A stretch of DNA of 26,713 nt, taken from NCBI GenBank assembly GCA_019693395.1, contig JAAMXP010002519.1, positions 1-26,713 on the forward strand, written 5' to 3'. Position 1 is the first letter of the stretch; each line of letters opens with the position of its first letter. This DNA comes from Ettlia oleoabundans. Lineage: Eukaryota; Chlorophyta; Chlorophyceae; Chlamydomonadales. The translations under genes and the position numbers were made by a program. Shown here one piece after another: positions 1 through 10,638 of the stretch. The notes beneath the pieces were generated by a model. That model had not been told where the DNA came from. It searched no databases and saw only the letters and a list, made by a program, of their open reading frames with translations.

Positions 1-142
1 GGCACGCGGATCTGCCATCCTTGGACAGCGCCGTGCTAGCATTGTGGGAAGCTATCTCCCTCGACTGACTTCTATGGCTTTGCACTTCCGCACCCATTGC
101 ACAGCAGCAGGACACGGATGCTGTTGCTTGGGTTTTTGGCAA

Positions 143-180
143 GCAACAGGGTGTTTTGCCGGCAACAGGGTGTTTTGCCT
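143..180. repeat. 19-base tandem duplication
   Basis: GCAACAGGGTGTTTTGCC occurs twice head to tail upstream of the first supported exon of the SMP-like gene, probably in an intron. Confidence 0.8.
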
Positions 181-328
181 GCCACCTGTGTAGCTGCTGC
201 ATGTAAGGCCTTGCTAAGGTGTTGCAAGCGGGCGTTGAGATGCCGGTATTCTGCTGCCTGCGTCTCAGCCCACATGGTGCTTGCAAGCTGGAAACCAGGT
301 TTGGATGCTGTTCCCTGCATCTGTGCAG

Positions 329-1387
329 TCAGCTGCTGTCCCCCGCCAGCACCCCGAGGACAGCGAGGCGGCGGCTGTGGTTCACCACCGGGTGGCGCAA
401 GAGATGGGTGGGCCCCAGGGGCATCTGGCAGACACGATCATCGAGGTGGGTGGAAAGCAAGCGGCAGGAAGCTGAAGTGGTGTCGCTGCCATTGTGTGAC
501 GGTGTGCCGCCACGCATCCGTCTAACTCCACATGTGCGTGGCTAAGCACGGTCCATCTGTAAGTTGCACTGCCTGATGGTTTGGGTTTCGAGCGCAGTAA
601 GTGGCAATGTCAATCATTCTGGTTGAAAACTGCCTGCAGGCGGCAGAAGCCAAGGCGGAGCGCCAGCCGGAGGAGAAGAGGCCGCAAATTGTGGAGGAGG
701 TGCTCAAGACGGGAGGTGGGTGCCCTACCAGTGGGGTGACACATTCTTCCTGTGGTTGGCCACTTGTGGATGCTGCAGCTGTGGATATCGGCAGCACTGT
801 TGTGTGGAACCAAGATGGGGATGTGCCACGGCAGGCTGGCAGTGCCTGCCGCTTGCATGTGCCCACCTTAAGCCCAGCTGCGTCGAGAGTAACAGGCCTC
901 TGCCAAGCTGACGGCGTCTGTGTTGGTTGGCAGCGCCAGGCAGACAGGCATGCACGCACATGTTTGGGATCAGGTGCAGTCTTGAATGCTAGAAAGCAGA
1001 GCAAAGTAAGACGGAGGTTGTTCAACAGTTTTGTTCCGTTTGCCTGTGCAGCTAGCGAGCTGCAGAGGCGCGAGGCCCGCGCAGGGGCCCAGGATACGGG
1101 CGGCCTGGCTGCACATGCTCAGGTAGGCTGGGTTTACTTCTCTCAGTTGCTTGACATTGCTTGACTACAGCAATACGTACAAAAGGGTCACAGATAAGTT
1201 GCAGCTTGAAGTGATGTGCACACGCGGCGGCTGCTGACATGAAGCTTGCCGATAACACCATCATTGCTACTACCGGCACTGCGCTGCTGCCACCGCCCTC
1301 CTGTTTCAGTCGAAGGCTGACCGAGCAGCTCAGGGGAAGGACCCCGCTGTGAAGAAGATTGTGCAGGAGAAGCTCAGCGACCCTTGA
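329..1387 (+). CDS. SMP-repeat-like hydrophilic protein, 3' exons (5' end not resolved)
   Basis: Seen: four phase-compatible exons, 329-445, 640-715, 1052-1122 and 1310-1387 (TGA). All three introns are GT-AG and the acceptors end in tgcag or ttcag. They give 114 residues, rich in A, E, K, Q and R, with no membrane segment. Two related blocks stand out: HPEDSEAAAVVHHRVAQEMG ending LADTIIEAAEAKA, and ASELQRREARA ending GGLAAHAQSKADRAA. Known: SMP/LEA-5 proteins carry repeats of this style (a D-A-x-x-[IV]-Q-x-x-E-[AV]-R core followed by G-G-x-A-A-x-A-Q-S-x-A), linked to desiccation and stress protection. Inferred: an SMP-like protein; this is a motif-level match only. The first visible exon starts in phase 0, so at least one exon lies upstream. 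A 14-codon open stretch at 2-43 before a GTGGGA donor fits the phase but is weak. A generic charged LEA or coiled-coil protein is the alternative. Confidence 0.5.
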
Positions 1388-3552
1388 GCTACAACAGCGG
1401 GTCGTAGCGCCAAAAAGCTGTGAGGGCAACTCGCTGTTAAAAACCGCCCCACCTGCAGCTGCTGGGCCACGTGACACACTAGCCCAGCAGCGGTGGGCAG
1501 CCCAGCAGCAGAGATGGAAGGAGGAAGGCCCCTTCAGACCAATTGGGACTGAAAGACGTGCCGTAGGGTACTTGGAGGCGCCCCCTACTGCCGGCCCCTC
1601 CTACAAGTGAGCAGCCCATCAGCTGCAGGCTGGGCATCTGCAGCTGCAAGGGAGAAAGATGGAAACCAGCCGTCTCAATGCGCAGATGCAATGGGGAGGT
1701 GGCATCGGACCAAGCAGATACAGCACAGCACGCGCAGCATAACAGGCAGGTCAGGGCGGCAGCGCACAACCCGCACTGCCAAACTGCACTACACAGCTAT
1801 CCTGGTTCCCGTCTCTGCGATGAGCCAGCTGTTCTTCCTGCACTGAGGTTTGCTTGCGACTGTCAGAACCTGCGTGTGGATTGTCTTCCGAGGCGGACCA
1901 CAGGCCCAGCCACATAACCAGCCATAGCGGAGGGGGCTTTGGGCGTTGTTGCGCAGCAGGCAATGCAGTAGCAGTGTGGGCGGGCAACTGCAACAGCAGC
2001 AGGTCATCAACCCCACTCTGCCGTCATCTACCTGTGCCTGCCCTGCACTGCCTGTTTATTGCTTGCACGATTGCTCAGCACCTCCTGTTGTTGCTGCTGC
2101 CGGTCGCCAGCGTTGGCGGTGCTGCTGGTGCTGCCCCTGGGTGCCAATGGTGCTCGTAACTTCTGTCCAGCCAAGTGGCGACTTTGATCGCAGGGTGCAT
2201 GCTTCATGCTTGATCGACAGCTGATGCAGTTGCTGGCACGGGGAGTGTGGCACAGGGACAGCTGCCGCCGCTGAACGGCATGCCTCGTGTTGGGGGTTCA
2301 TGTAGCCTTCATGCATCGCTTTGGACGTGGGACGTGACTGTTGAACGCCCAATTGGCAAGTCACTTAGCAGGCAGCAATTTTAGTAAGCATGCTGCCGGC
2401 GAAGTCGCTGTGTCTGACAGTTGCAGCTTTCAGGTGGAGCGGTATCTACAGCGGGTGTCTATAGGTGTATTGGCAGCATGTCGTGAGCGCCCTACCACCT
2501 GTGCTGACCTGCATAGACAATGGGGCAAGCGCATTCAAGTGGATGCCTCCCAACAGTTAGTGAAATAAATCGAGACTTTCCTGTAACACCACTGGAAGTG
2601 CACTCGTGCCAGAGAAGATGATGAGACACAGGTTCAAGAGCCGCCCAGATGCGCAGTCGGCAGCTGGCGCATCAGCGGGCACGGCAACCCTAGCGTCGCC
2701 TCGACACAGGGGGCTGCATGCTGATGCCAAGAACCTTCCAGGGACTGATTTGCAGACTTTTCGTGCTCGTATGACTCGCCTATCTACATGTTTTGCTGCC
2801 AAAGCTGCCCTGCAGGGCGCAGTTTGGCGAAGGGCGGAATGTGTAGCTGAGCAGCGGGCAGCGGCGGTAGGCGGCGGTTGTGCCAGGAGGTCCACTGGTG
2901 TTCACCCTGACGCGCTGCAAACGGCATCACGGACTTGTTGCGGTGTCTCCCTTATGTGCATGGCAGTGTGCTGGTGGAGCCAGCTTCCTCGGGTTCCAGC
3001 AGGGGCGACGTACTCGTAGCGAGTGGTTTCAAAGCAGCTGCCCAACTCGAGTAGTACTGGCTTCAGCTCATGCGTCGTCATTTTAGACCACCGATTGACT
3101 GCCCGCACGTGCGAACCCCTTTCAAGGCCTCTAGAGGGAGAGAGCAGCCTGCGGCGCTCAGATCAGGTGCGGGTGGCGTGGGGAGAACCACAAGCAGGCG
3201 CGTGGCCCGCGCAAACGCTCCCCTGCCCGCCTCAGTGGCAGCTGGCGTGCTCCCCGCTTCCGCTACCTGCTCACTGCTCGCCTGGAGTTCCCTGAGTGCA
3301 ATGGGCAGGTATGGCCCCAACAGCTTCGTGGCTGCGCTCGGTGCCCTGCCTCAGGGCACGCCCAGCAACAGGAGGACCCCACCGCCGTGCGACATGCCGG
3401 ACCAGGAGTATGGTACGGATGCCAGCTTTACAGCCTGTGCACAAGTGGTGCCACCGCCCCCTGCACGCGAGGCGATACGCCTGGCAATCCTTTCTGCCAA
3501 CTGGGGTGTGGTAGCCTGATAAGTGCACCCACTGTTGCCCCCCGTGTACTGG
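1388..3552. other. No supported gene; probable 3' UTR, intergenic and upstream region
   Basis: Many short open frames occur on both strands, but none has a recognisable domain, a convincing splice partner or consistent coding character. Part of the left side should be the 3' UTR of the SMP-like gene. A TGTAA occurs at 2582-2586, which is far from the stop at 1385-1387. An open frame at 3070-3519, containing an ATG at 3301, is in the same frame as the first exon of the following membrane-protein gene and is separated from it by two stop codons. It could hold an unrecognised 5' exon of that gene. Confidence 0.4.
2582..2586 (+). terminator. Possible TGTAA poly(A) signal
   Basis: TGTAA is the common chlorophyte polyadenylation signal. 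This is the first one I find on the plus strand after the stop of the SMP-like gene, but it is about 1.2 kb away, so the link is weak. Confidence 0.2.
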
Positions 3553-5116
3553 ATGTGCCTTGCCAGCTGCACTGCCTCTTGCGCGGTGGTGGCGGCCTGG
3601 GCAGCTGCAGCTCCCGGCAGCTACGGCCGGTTTTGCACCGCAACTGCTGTCACACTGCGCCTGCACCTGCCGGCCTGTTTGCTGCTGGTCGGCATGGCGA
3701 GTGCCCTGGGATATGCAGCGTCGCCTTCCATTCCCCAGGAGCTTGCAGAAAGCAAGGCAGTCTGGTGCTTGCTTCTGCTGCTGGTGCTTCTGGCGGCATC
3801 CGGAGCGCCAGCGCTGCTGCAGGTGAGGGATGGCAGGAAGCCAACCGGCCAGACCAGCATGCGCCGCGCCAGCTGGTCAGCTTGCTGTAAGCTTAAGGGA
3901 ATGTGACATGAAAGAAGGCTAAGGAGGGGCAGAGGCACAAGGAGACTGGCATTGGGAACAGCCTGTCATATTGCTGGGGGAGAGCAGCACTGGGTGATGC
4001 AGGGATGACAGTGCACTTAGCGGCTTTGCTTCGGTTGTGATTGGCAAGGAATACCATCTGCCGCAGTAACTTCCTACAACCGCGCCACATGCTGATTTGC
4101 ACCCCACAAGCCGTGCTGCAGGGCGCACCAGCCCTGCCGTTGCCGCGTGTTTTGGCGGCGGCGGTGCGCCTGCCAGCGCCGTGGTGGTGTCGGCAAGCAA
4201 CGACCGTACCTGCAGCAGTACAGATGCGCGTTGTGTACCGCTCTCTTGAGCCCGCCATCACCCCGCTGGAGCCACTGCTGCTGGCTGCGAGCGTCAGGCG
4301 CAACCATCCAGCCCGTCAGCATCAGCAAGAACACTTGATTGGATGCCATGCCGCCTGCGTGCCTTGTGTACACTGCCAGAGACGACTGCACATGTGTGCA
4401 GCCCGGCTGCTTATTCCCATCCCAGCAGTCGCCGCACATTTCTGCAGCGCCTTTCAACTACGACTGTGCCTCCTGGCCTCCCCGCTCTGCCTGCTGCAGT
4501 TCTGGCGTCGCTGCAGTTCTGGTTGGGCCTGGTGCTGCCCACCTTGGTGCTGACGGGGCTGCAAGTCAAGCAGTACGCCACCTGGCGTGCCCGACAGCGG
4601 CAGCTGGAGCGGCAGCGACGGCGGCGTGAGGCAGAGTCCTGGGGTTTTGGGCTACAGGAACCCTCGAGCAGCGAAGATAGCAGCAGCGACAGCGGCGAGG
4701 ATGAGGGTGGGCCTCGACCCATTGCAGGCAGCCGCGATGGCAGCGCCTGCATCGCCCGCCAGCCACGTAGCCGCTGGGCCAGGTGGTATGGCGGCAGCGG
4801 CAGCGGCGGCGTCATCCGCAGCAGGGCCAGCCGCCAGCCGGTGCAGCCGCTGCTGTCAGCGCTGGTGGCGGCACTGCTGCCGGCGTTGTTGCGCCGCGTT
4901 TATGAGGCGAATGCTGCAGGTGGCGAGCGCAGACGCCGCAGCAAACTCCATTCTTCAGACTGGCAATATACTTTGTTAAGCGGGTGTTGCAGAAGATCCG
5001 CCCTTCTCCTGCAGCCGCCGTCCCAGTGGTGGCGCTCCTCTGGCATCTCTACCTTTGGCACCGCGATGTCTTTGCCTAAACTGTGGTTGACACTGGCGGC
5101 CTGGCAAGCACGCTAG
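3553..5116 (+). CDS. Multi-pass membrane protein of unknown function, tandem copy 1
   Basis: I do not recognise the family. Inferred exons are 3553-3822, 4122-4292 and 4448-5116 (TAG), giving 369 residues with all junctions in phase 0. Intron 1 (GTGAGG to tgctgcag) is well supported. Intron 2 (GTCAGG to tctgcag) is chosen because it keeps the alignment with the next gene. Hydrophobic stretches lie at about residues 8-20, 28-52, 68-88, 96-110, 137-146, 160-186 and 279-297. A basic, then acidic-serine loop (RARQRQLERQRRRREAE, then SSSEDSSSDSGEDEG) follows the sixth. The downstream gene shares the short motif L-P-L right after intron 1 and the motif L-x-P-T-L-V-L, so the two look like an old tandem duplication. 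The start is uncertain: ATG 3553 is in frame, but an upstream exon ending near 3504 is possible. The C-terminal part after residue 300 may contain a further unrecognised intron. Confidence 0.5.
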
Positions 5117-5652
5117 TTTTACCCTACGATGCGGCTTCCTGTGAGCAGCCGCTGAAGTCGGATCTGACCCGCGACCCGATTAATACTACTATTCTGTGAG
5201 TGCCATGCAACTTCGTAACGGTCAGTATCCGTCAATTCTTGCCTAAAATCGGTGTCGTCAAAAGTTACGGCGCCCCCGGTGCGCGGCAAGCCGCGCAGCA
5301 CGCGCTTTAGTGTCTGGCAACAATCTAACTTCCCCGTTTCGCATGGCACCGGTGAGTCAGCCATTCGGTTCGATATGTTGAAGGCAGTTGTGCAAGTGGG
5401 GAGGAAAGGGGTGGTGTCAGTAGGGTGAGAGCGGTGGCAGCCGAGAGCCGACATCGCCATCCGGCACTAGCAAAGCTTGGGCTGAAATCGCGAATGCACA
5501 TATGGGGCGCCCATGCAACATAAACGTGCTGACAAGGTTGGCAGGGATCAAGGGGAGGAGCTTTGATGCCCCTTTTGCCCCCCGCCAGCGGGCCGCGTCC
5601 CAACCCAACATCTCGCCTTGGGGTTTTCTGAGCTCCCCCCCGTCTCCGTTGC
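5117..5652. other. Spacer between the tandem membrane-protein genes
   Basis: No convincing gene. It should hold the 3' UTR of copy 1 and the promoter, and perhaps a short first exon, of copy 2. ATGGCACCG followed by a good GTGAGT donor (5343-5351) could be a 3-codon first exon, because the tract ending GCATGCAG at 5651-5658 would be an acceptor in matching phase 0. I did not adopt it, since nothing else supports it. Confidence 0.3.
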
Positions 5653-7139
5653 ATGCAGCCGCTGGTGGCCCTGGCAGCTCCATTCTGCTGGCTTAATGCA
5701 CGCCCCAGCGAGCAAGCCGCCCTTGCGGCGCTTTGCCTCAGCACCGCCGTTCTCGCCGCTTGCCGCCGTCTTGCTCTGTCACGCTCTGCGGCTGGATGGA
5801 TAGATGCCCTGGCTCTGCTGCTACGGCTTTTGGCGGGGCCGCGTGTGATTGTCTTGGCGCAGAGAGCGGCAACAGACGTATCACAACTGCCCTCGCCTGG
5901 CTGGCCCCGGGCGTGGCCCTGGGATGCCGCCACCCGGCTGGCAATGCTGCTGCTCACTTGCAGTGGAGCGGGCTGGTCCACCTTCCTGGTGAGGGTGCAG
6001 CAAAGCAGGGCAGGGCATACTAGGGCATAGCACGGCCACAGCAGATTGCATCGCGTTCACAGCAGGTGGTAGTTCAGCAGCGGTAGGGCGGGACAGCGCC
6101 CCGCAGCATGGCACAGCAGAAGCACAGCAGGTGGCAGCAGCCTGCCCCAGTCTGTCGTGCATCAATGCTGGGATGGGCGGCAGCGGTGCAGGCATGGCAA
6201 AAAGCAACAACTGCCGGCCAACATGCTGCCTGCCTGCCTGCCTACCTGCCTGCCTGCCTGCCTGCTGCCCAACTCCTGCAGGCGCTGGCTTATCCGCTCC
6301 CCCTGTGGCTGCATATTCCCACACAACTGGTGCTGGCAATGAATGCCTGGGCTTCAAATGCATGGATGTGCGGCAGTGCAGCCTTGCAGCACCCAGCAGC
6401 ACAGCAAGCCACTAGCGCCGTCTACTTAGCCCTGATGCCGCTGCTGGGGTTTCTGCCTGCGCCACCAGCGGACCAGTGGCAGCATGGGCCCCAGGGTCGG
6501 TGCCATGCGGTGCTGACGATGGCAGAGTTTGCCCTCACTTTCCTAGCACCCACCTTGGTGCTGGTGGTCAGGCAGACTAGGGTGATCCCTCTCCTACAAA
6601 CTCACCTGCAGCAGCGCCTCCAGCAGCGCGAAGAGGAGCTGGGGCGCCTGTGGGCACGCCATCAGCAAGAGCAGATGCAGCACCAGCAGCAGCGGGAGCC
6701 GGAGTGGGGGCAGCAGCACCAGCGTCAACGGCAGCAGCAGCAGGATCAGGCCCCTGAGGTGGAGATGGCACCAGAAGAACAGGAGGTTGGGCTTCCACAG
6801 CAAATAGAGCAGCACCAGCAGCAGCGGGAGGAGGCGCAGGACGGGCCAGCAAGAAGCCAGTGTGTCGGCCAGCCTGGTCGCAGCATGGTCCCACACAGCC
6901 CCAGCATTGAGCAGGCACCACGCTTCCAGGCAGAAGAAGACCACCGTCAGCAGCAGCCGCACCCGCCTCAAGCACAGCGGCCAGCTTTTGCTGCTTGTGC
7001 TGCCGCCGGCAGGCTGGCTGGTTGGATCGCGTTGTGGCCTGGAGCCTGGCTGCTGAGCACTGGTGCCCTGCTGTTTGCCCCGGTGGCTGTGATGCTAGCG
7101 ATTGCATGGGATAGAATCCTCGCTACCACCCCTACCTAG
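5653..7139 (+). CDS. Multi-pass membrane protein with Q-rich loop, tandem copy 2
   Basis: Family not recognised. Two exons, 5653-5988 and 6282-7139 (TAG), give 397 residues. The single intron (GTGAGG to tcctgcag) is phase 0 and falls just before ALAYPLPLWL, the same place as intron 1 of copy 1 (before GAPALPLPRV). Hydrophobic segments: about 22-44, 48-69, 92-112, 115-133, 156-172, 188-209 and, at the C-terminus, 347-389. Between the last two is a roughly 130-residue Q/E-rich tract (residues 215-345, many QQQ and HQQQ runs) that could form a coiled coil. The lone long exon without stops, ending in a strong membrane segment, argues that this is coding. ATG 5653 is the first in-frame ATG of the exon. 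The alternative is an upstream exon joined at 5659 through the GCATGCAG acceptor. Function unknown; perhaps a lineage-specific membrane family. Confidence 0.58.
6225..6272. repeat. (TGCC)n tetranucleotide repeat
   Basis: About ten near-perfect TGCC/CCTG units, with one CTAC interruption, lie in the intron of membrane-protein copy 2, just upstream of its 3' splice site. They extend the pyrimidine-rich tract before the acceptor and should be prone to length change. Confidence 0.85.
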
Positions 7140-7753
7140 ATTGGTTGCTATGGCGTGCCAACTCACCTCCCTAATACAACTCTTTGCGCCCTTCAGTCTG
7201 TTTACACACACAACTTGCACCATATGGCCACCTTTCGTCTTTGTTGTGATGACAGCATTCTTTCTACAGCACATTTACTTGACTCACACCTGAAAGATGA
7301 GGCAGCTCCCTGAATCAATTGAGTCGCCATCATCTTTACATATTTTCCCGTGCACCCTACCAGGCGTGTGTAGCATCATTTTGTTTAGAGCCCCTCTGTG
7401 ACGTGCTGCACACCGTGATTTTACCCGTGACTGAGGAACTTCCTCCTCGGCAATCCTCTAGCACACTCACATCCAGAGTTGCGCATATGCCTTTTGTTCC
7501 GCCTGCTTCCTTGCAATTATGGTATCCCAGGTTATCAGCGGTGTTCCACGTCCTTGTCTATCCATTTATAAATTGTTGAATGTTAAAAGCCATGCCAAGC
7601 CGTGCCTGCTGTGGCCCGAGGCTTGCGCTCCAAACATCTGCAGCCGGTATGCAGTCACACCATTTCCCTCTGCACATGAATCGGCGTTTTGCGTTTCATG
7701 CAGCGATAGCCAGAACGCCTACGAAGTGCAACATATTGACTTCTTGCTTTCAA

Positions 7754-7758
7754 TGTAA
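7754..7758 (+). terminator. TGTAA poly(A) signal candidate, membrane-protein copy 2
   Basis: TGTAA, 615 bases downstream of the TAG at 7137-7139 and on the same strand, inside an AT-richer stretch. The spacing implies a long 3' UTR, which is common in green algae. Confidence 0.45.
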
Positions 7759-7867
7759 ACCTGTCAGCGCAGATCAAGATACATGAAGAGGCAGCCAAAC
7801 GATCTGCAGCAGTTGCACCGGATGAGAGAGCCAGCGGGCTGCATTTGCAGCTTCTAAAGGGCTGCAT

Positions 7868-7872
7868 TTACA
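7868..7872 (-). terminator. TGTAA poly(A) signal candidate, HAD phosphatase
   Basis: TTACA on the plus strand (TGTAA on the minus strand), 225 bases downstream of the phosphatase stop. It faces the plus-strand signal at 7754-7758. Confidence 0.5.
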
Positions 7873-8096
7873 AAATTGCGACCCGCTGCCAGGTGTTTGC
7901 CCTGTTGGATGCGATGCGCTGCCGCTGGCAAGCTGCTGGATGAAGTTCCAATAGCAGCAGTTCAGTGAGCAGCTTATGCCTCAACTTGCCTACGGACCAT
8001 TGCATCAACCCAAAGGCCCATCGGCTCCCGCTTGCCAGCTGACACACCACCCCGTCTGTTGATCAGTGCATCACCCTTCATGACCCCACAGGACCC

Positions 8097-9854
8097 TCAT
8101 TCTCCACCTGCCAGCTGCAGCTCCCGTCTGAGAAGCTCGGCAAGCTCCTGTGGGTGCTTCCACGGCACCACACGTGCTTGTCCTGACCTGCTGCTCACTC
8201 CATCAGTGGTCCTGCTCTCCAAGCCGTCCTCTCCAGCGTTGGCGCCTGTTGCATCGCCGCCACCTGCAGCAGCAGTGGTGCGCTTTACGGCTCTGCCCCC
8301 GCTGCTGCCGCTGCAAGCTTTAGGATGATCGCTGCTTCCGCTGCCAGCATTGCTAGCGCTGCCGCTGTTGCCGCCTGCCCCAGCCTGCAGCATGACCCAC
8401 AACGAGCAGGGCACCCCGTCTGGATACTCTTCCCGAGCAAACACGCGGTTGTGGGTGCTACCGCAGGGCAGATGGCCGTGAGGTCCATGCCCAAGCGCTG
8501 CCCCTGCTGCTGCTGCTGCGTCTGCTGCCCCTCCTGGTGTTTTTGTTGTTGCCTCGCCTGCTGCTGCTGGCCCTCCTGCTGACCCTCCTGCTGCTGCTTC
8601 TTGTTTGGCAGCCGCCGCTGTGTTGGCCGTGGTTGCGCCGCCGTGCAGCAGCAGCATGGCAGGGCAGTAGTCGCCCCGCCCATCCCCCACATATAGCACA
8701 CGGCTGTACTGCCGTCCCGCTGCGCGACGCCGGTCCAGCATCTCCAGCAGCACCTGCAAGAGTGCGGCACGAGGGCCGGCTAAGTTAGATACATAGAGCC
8801 GAAGGAACATGATGGTGTGGTGTTTGCAGACGTGAAAATTGCAATATCACTGCTGACCGAAAGGTAGGAAGTCAGGCAGAGATGTGGAAAGGGAGGGGTA
8901 GAAAAGCAGGAGGACTGGGAATGCAGGCTGTTGACATCAATGACAAAATGAGTCGAAGGGAAAGCAGAACAAACTCACTTCAATCCAGCCAGCTATTTGC
9001 TGCCCTACACAACCGCCAGGCTCACCTTGCCCTTGCAGAGGTTGGCTGGGCAGCGGCGGGTGCATCCGTGTGGCTCGGAGTGGTAAGGGGCCACCCGTAG
9101 TGCACCGTCCCGCCACTGTGCCGGGTTGGTGTGAACCTCAGCTACCAGCGAGCTCAAGCCGTGCCGGGCAAGGATGGTGTCGATGTACACCTGCGGTAAG
9201 GTGGTAGAGCAGTACAGACGGGATATGGCAGTGCGCACTGGCGCAGTACACGCCGGCGGTACATACAATCAATGCAACAATGCCGCGCTGGAAGGATGTA
9301 AACGAAGCAGCAGCAGGTTGAACGCGCTGCGTGCCGCGCCCCACCGTATTGGCATCGCTTAAAACAACAATATCGGCGTCAGGCTCCCAGCCTCCCTCTG
9401 CAACAGCCTGCAGCAGCTCTGCAAGGGCTGGGTGCAGCGGCGTGGCATGCAGAGCAGCCACCACATCTGCCCGTGTGCGGCCCAGCCGCTGCGCTGCTTC
9501 CTGCAATCATGGATCAAGGGTAGGAGGGTCAGGCGGTGAGAATGTGCAAGGTGGCTGAAGGCACGTTGGGGCAGGTGCTGCCTGGCATGCGGCTGCAGCC
9601 AGCACTAGGTGAAGCCTAGCTGGATGTGTGTCAGAGCTGATAACTCTCTGCAACATGTAAGCTTGCCACAGTAGCCAGCAAAGCCAGCTTTGGCACCTCA
9701 CCAGCAACACATGATCCATGAGTTGCGTCCATGGCAGGCCTGCCTCTTTGCCCTGCTTGTAGATTTCCCTGGCTCCAAGCTTCTCAATCACGAAAGTGTC
9801 GCTGTTCTCCTCGATCAGGCTCCAGTCAAAGTCAAAGACCAGCAAGGTGGACAT
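8097..9854 (-). CDS. PHOSPHO1/2-type HAD phosphatase (phosphocholine/phosphoethanolamine phosphatase family)
   Basis: Four exons on the minus strand, 9854-9702, 9500-9345, 9190-9026 and 8753-8097, all phase 0 with GT-AG introns, give 376 residues. ATG 9854 is the first in-frame ATG and directly precedes the catalytic block. HAD motifs seen: motif I DFDWS (nucleophile D8, acid/base D10), motif II VVLSDAN (S99), motif III lysine in NLCKGK (K156), motif IV GDGRGDYCP (D182, D186). The HGCTRRCPANLCKG cysteine cluster marks the PHOSPHO/plant PPsPase1-PECP1 branch. Those enzymes are cytosolic, Mg-dependent, and release Pi from phosphoethanolamine, phosphocholine or pyrophosphate, often under Pi starvation. 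Odd points: motif I has S where relatives have T, and the last exon carries two Ala/Gly/Ser-rich inserts, before HNRVFAREEYPDG and before VVPWKHPQELAELL, making the protein longer than usual (about 270-300). Substrate cannot be assigned. No targeting signal is evident. Confidence 0.92.
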
Positions 9855-10638
9855 GGCGGCGGCGGGCGGCAGCACCCAGTTAGTCAACTCCGTTCCTTGG
9901 CTCAACTCCGTCTCTGTCCCTGGTAGATGGGCGCCCAGCAGTCGCAAATCATACACGCGAGGCGTAATGCTTGGCCTGTCACCAACAGATCAACTGATGC
10001 TTAGCCTACATGCGCACGGGGCGGCGGGCTGCCAGCAACAGCGGCGCACCGTGGTGGCGCTGTGGTGACTGGGCAGGGGTGGGCGAGGAGCAGGTTGGCG
10101 GCGATCGAGAATTGGGCCGTGCTGCTGGTGCGCCGGACGTGATACCGAAACCCAACCTGAGCCTCGGCCTCAGAACCCTGCCTGAGCGCGCTTGAAATGC
10201 GGTTGATGGGGACTCAAACCGTGAGATGTTTGTAAACCGGGATGGTTGCCCCGTCCTAAGCCCAGCAGTGAGACGATGGCGACACCCCGCTCATCAACAG
10301 ATGCTTTGCTGACAGCGGGACAGCGGTCGAGCGGCAGTGGGTGCCAGTTGGTGGAGGTCCTGGCATTGAGCAGGTTTCCATGAATAGCGCCTCACCAATG
10401 CATCCACCATACTTGTGCCATTCGTTACAGCCGACTTACAACTCGACGTTCTTTGTAACAAAAAACACATTGGACAAAGTCAGATGGCGGATGAACACTC
10501 TGGCCTTGCAACTCCAAAAGCAACCCTGCCGGGTAGCACCAGGTAGCAGCTACCTCTTTGACAGCTGGCGTTGGCTGCTAAACAACTCCTAGGCAACTCC
10601 AAAATTTCGGAAAGAAAGGGTTGGCTCATCTCGAAGGT
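9855..10638. other. Intergenic: phosphatase upstream region and 3' UTR of the TPR gene
   Basis: No gene supported on either strand. It separates two minus-strand genes. No clear TATA box is seen next to the phosphatase start. Two TTACA motifs on the right side fit the 3' end of the TPR gene. Confidence 0.5.
10425..10440 (-). terminator. Two TGTAA poly(A) signal candidates, TPR gene
   Basis: TTACA occurs twice on the plus strand (10425-10429 and 10436-10440), about 200 bases downstream of the minus-strand stop at 10639. Confidence 0.5.

Larger units (their letters stand above)
7140..8096. other. Convergent 3' UTR region
   Basis: Tail-to-tail spacer between membrane-protein copy 2 (plus) and the HAD phosphatase (minus). 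It is visibly more AT-rich than the flanking coding DNA, and I see no gene in it. It holds one poly(A)-signal candidate for each gene. Confidence 0.6.

Noticed and set aside
5325..5981. 218-codon minus-strand open frame
   Set aside because: No domain, biased to Arg/Ala/Ser, and opposite the first exon of membrane-protein copy 2.
6577..7107. Minus-strand open frames rich in Leu and Ala opposite membrane-protein copy 2
   Set aside because: Mirror image of the CAG-rich (Gln) coding tract on the plus strand. The Gln frame ends in a plausible membrane segment and connects by splicing.
8325..8788. Leu/Cys-rich plus-strand open frames that look like membrane proteins
   Set aside because: Antisense to the Ala/Gln-rich inserts of the phosphatase exon; CTG/TGC repeats create false hydrophobic runs.
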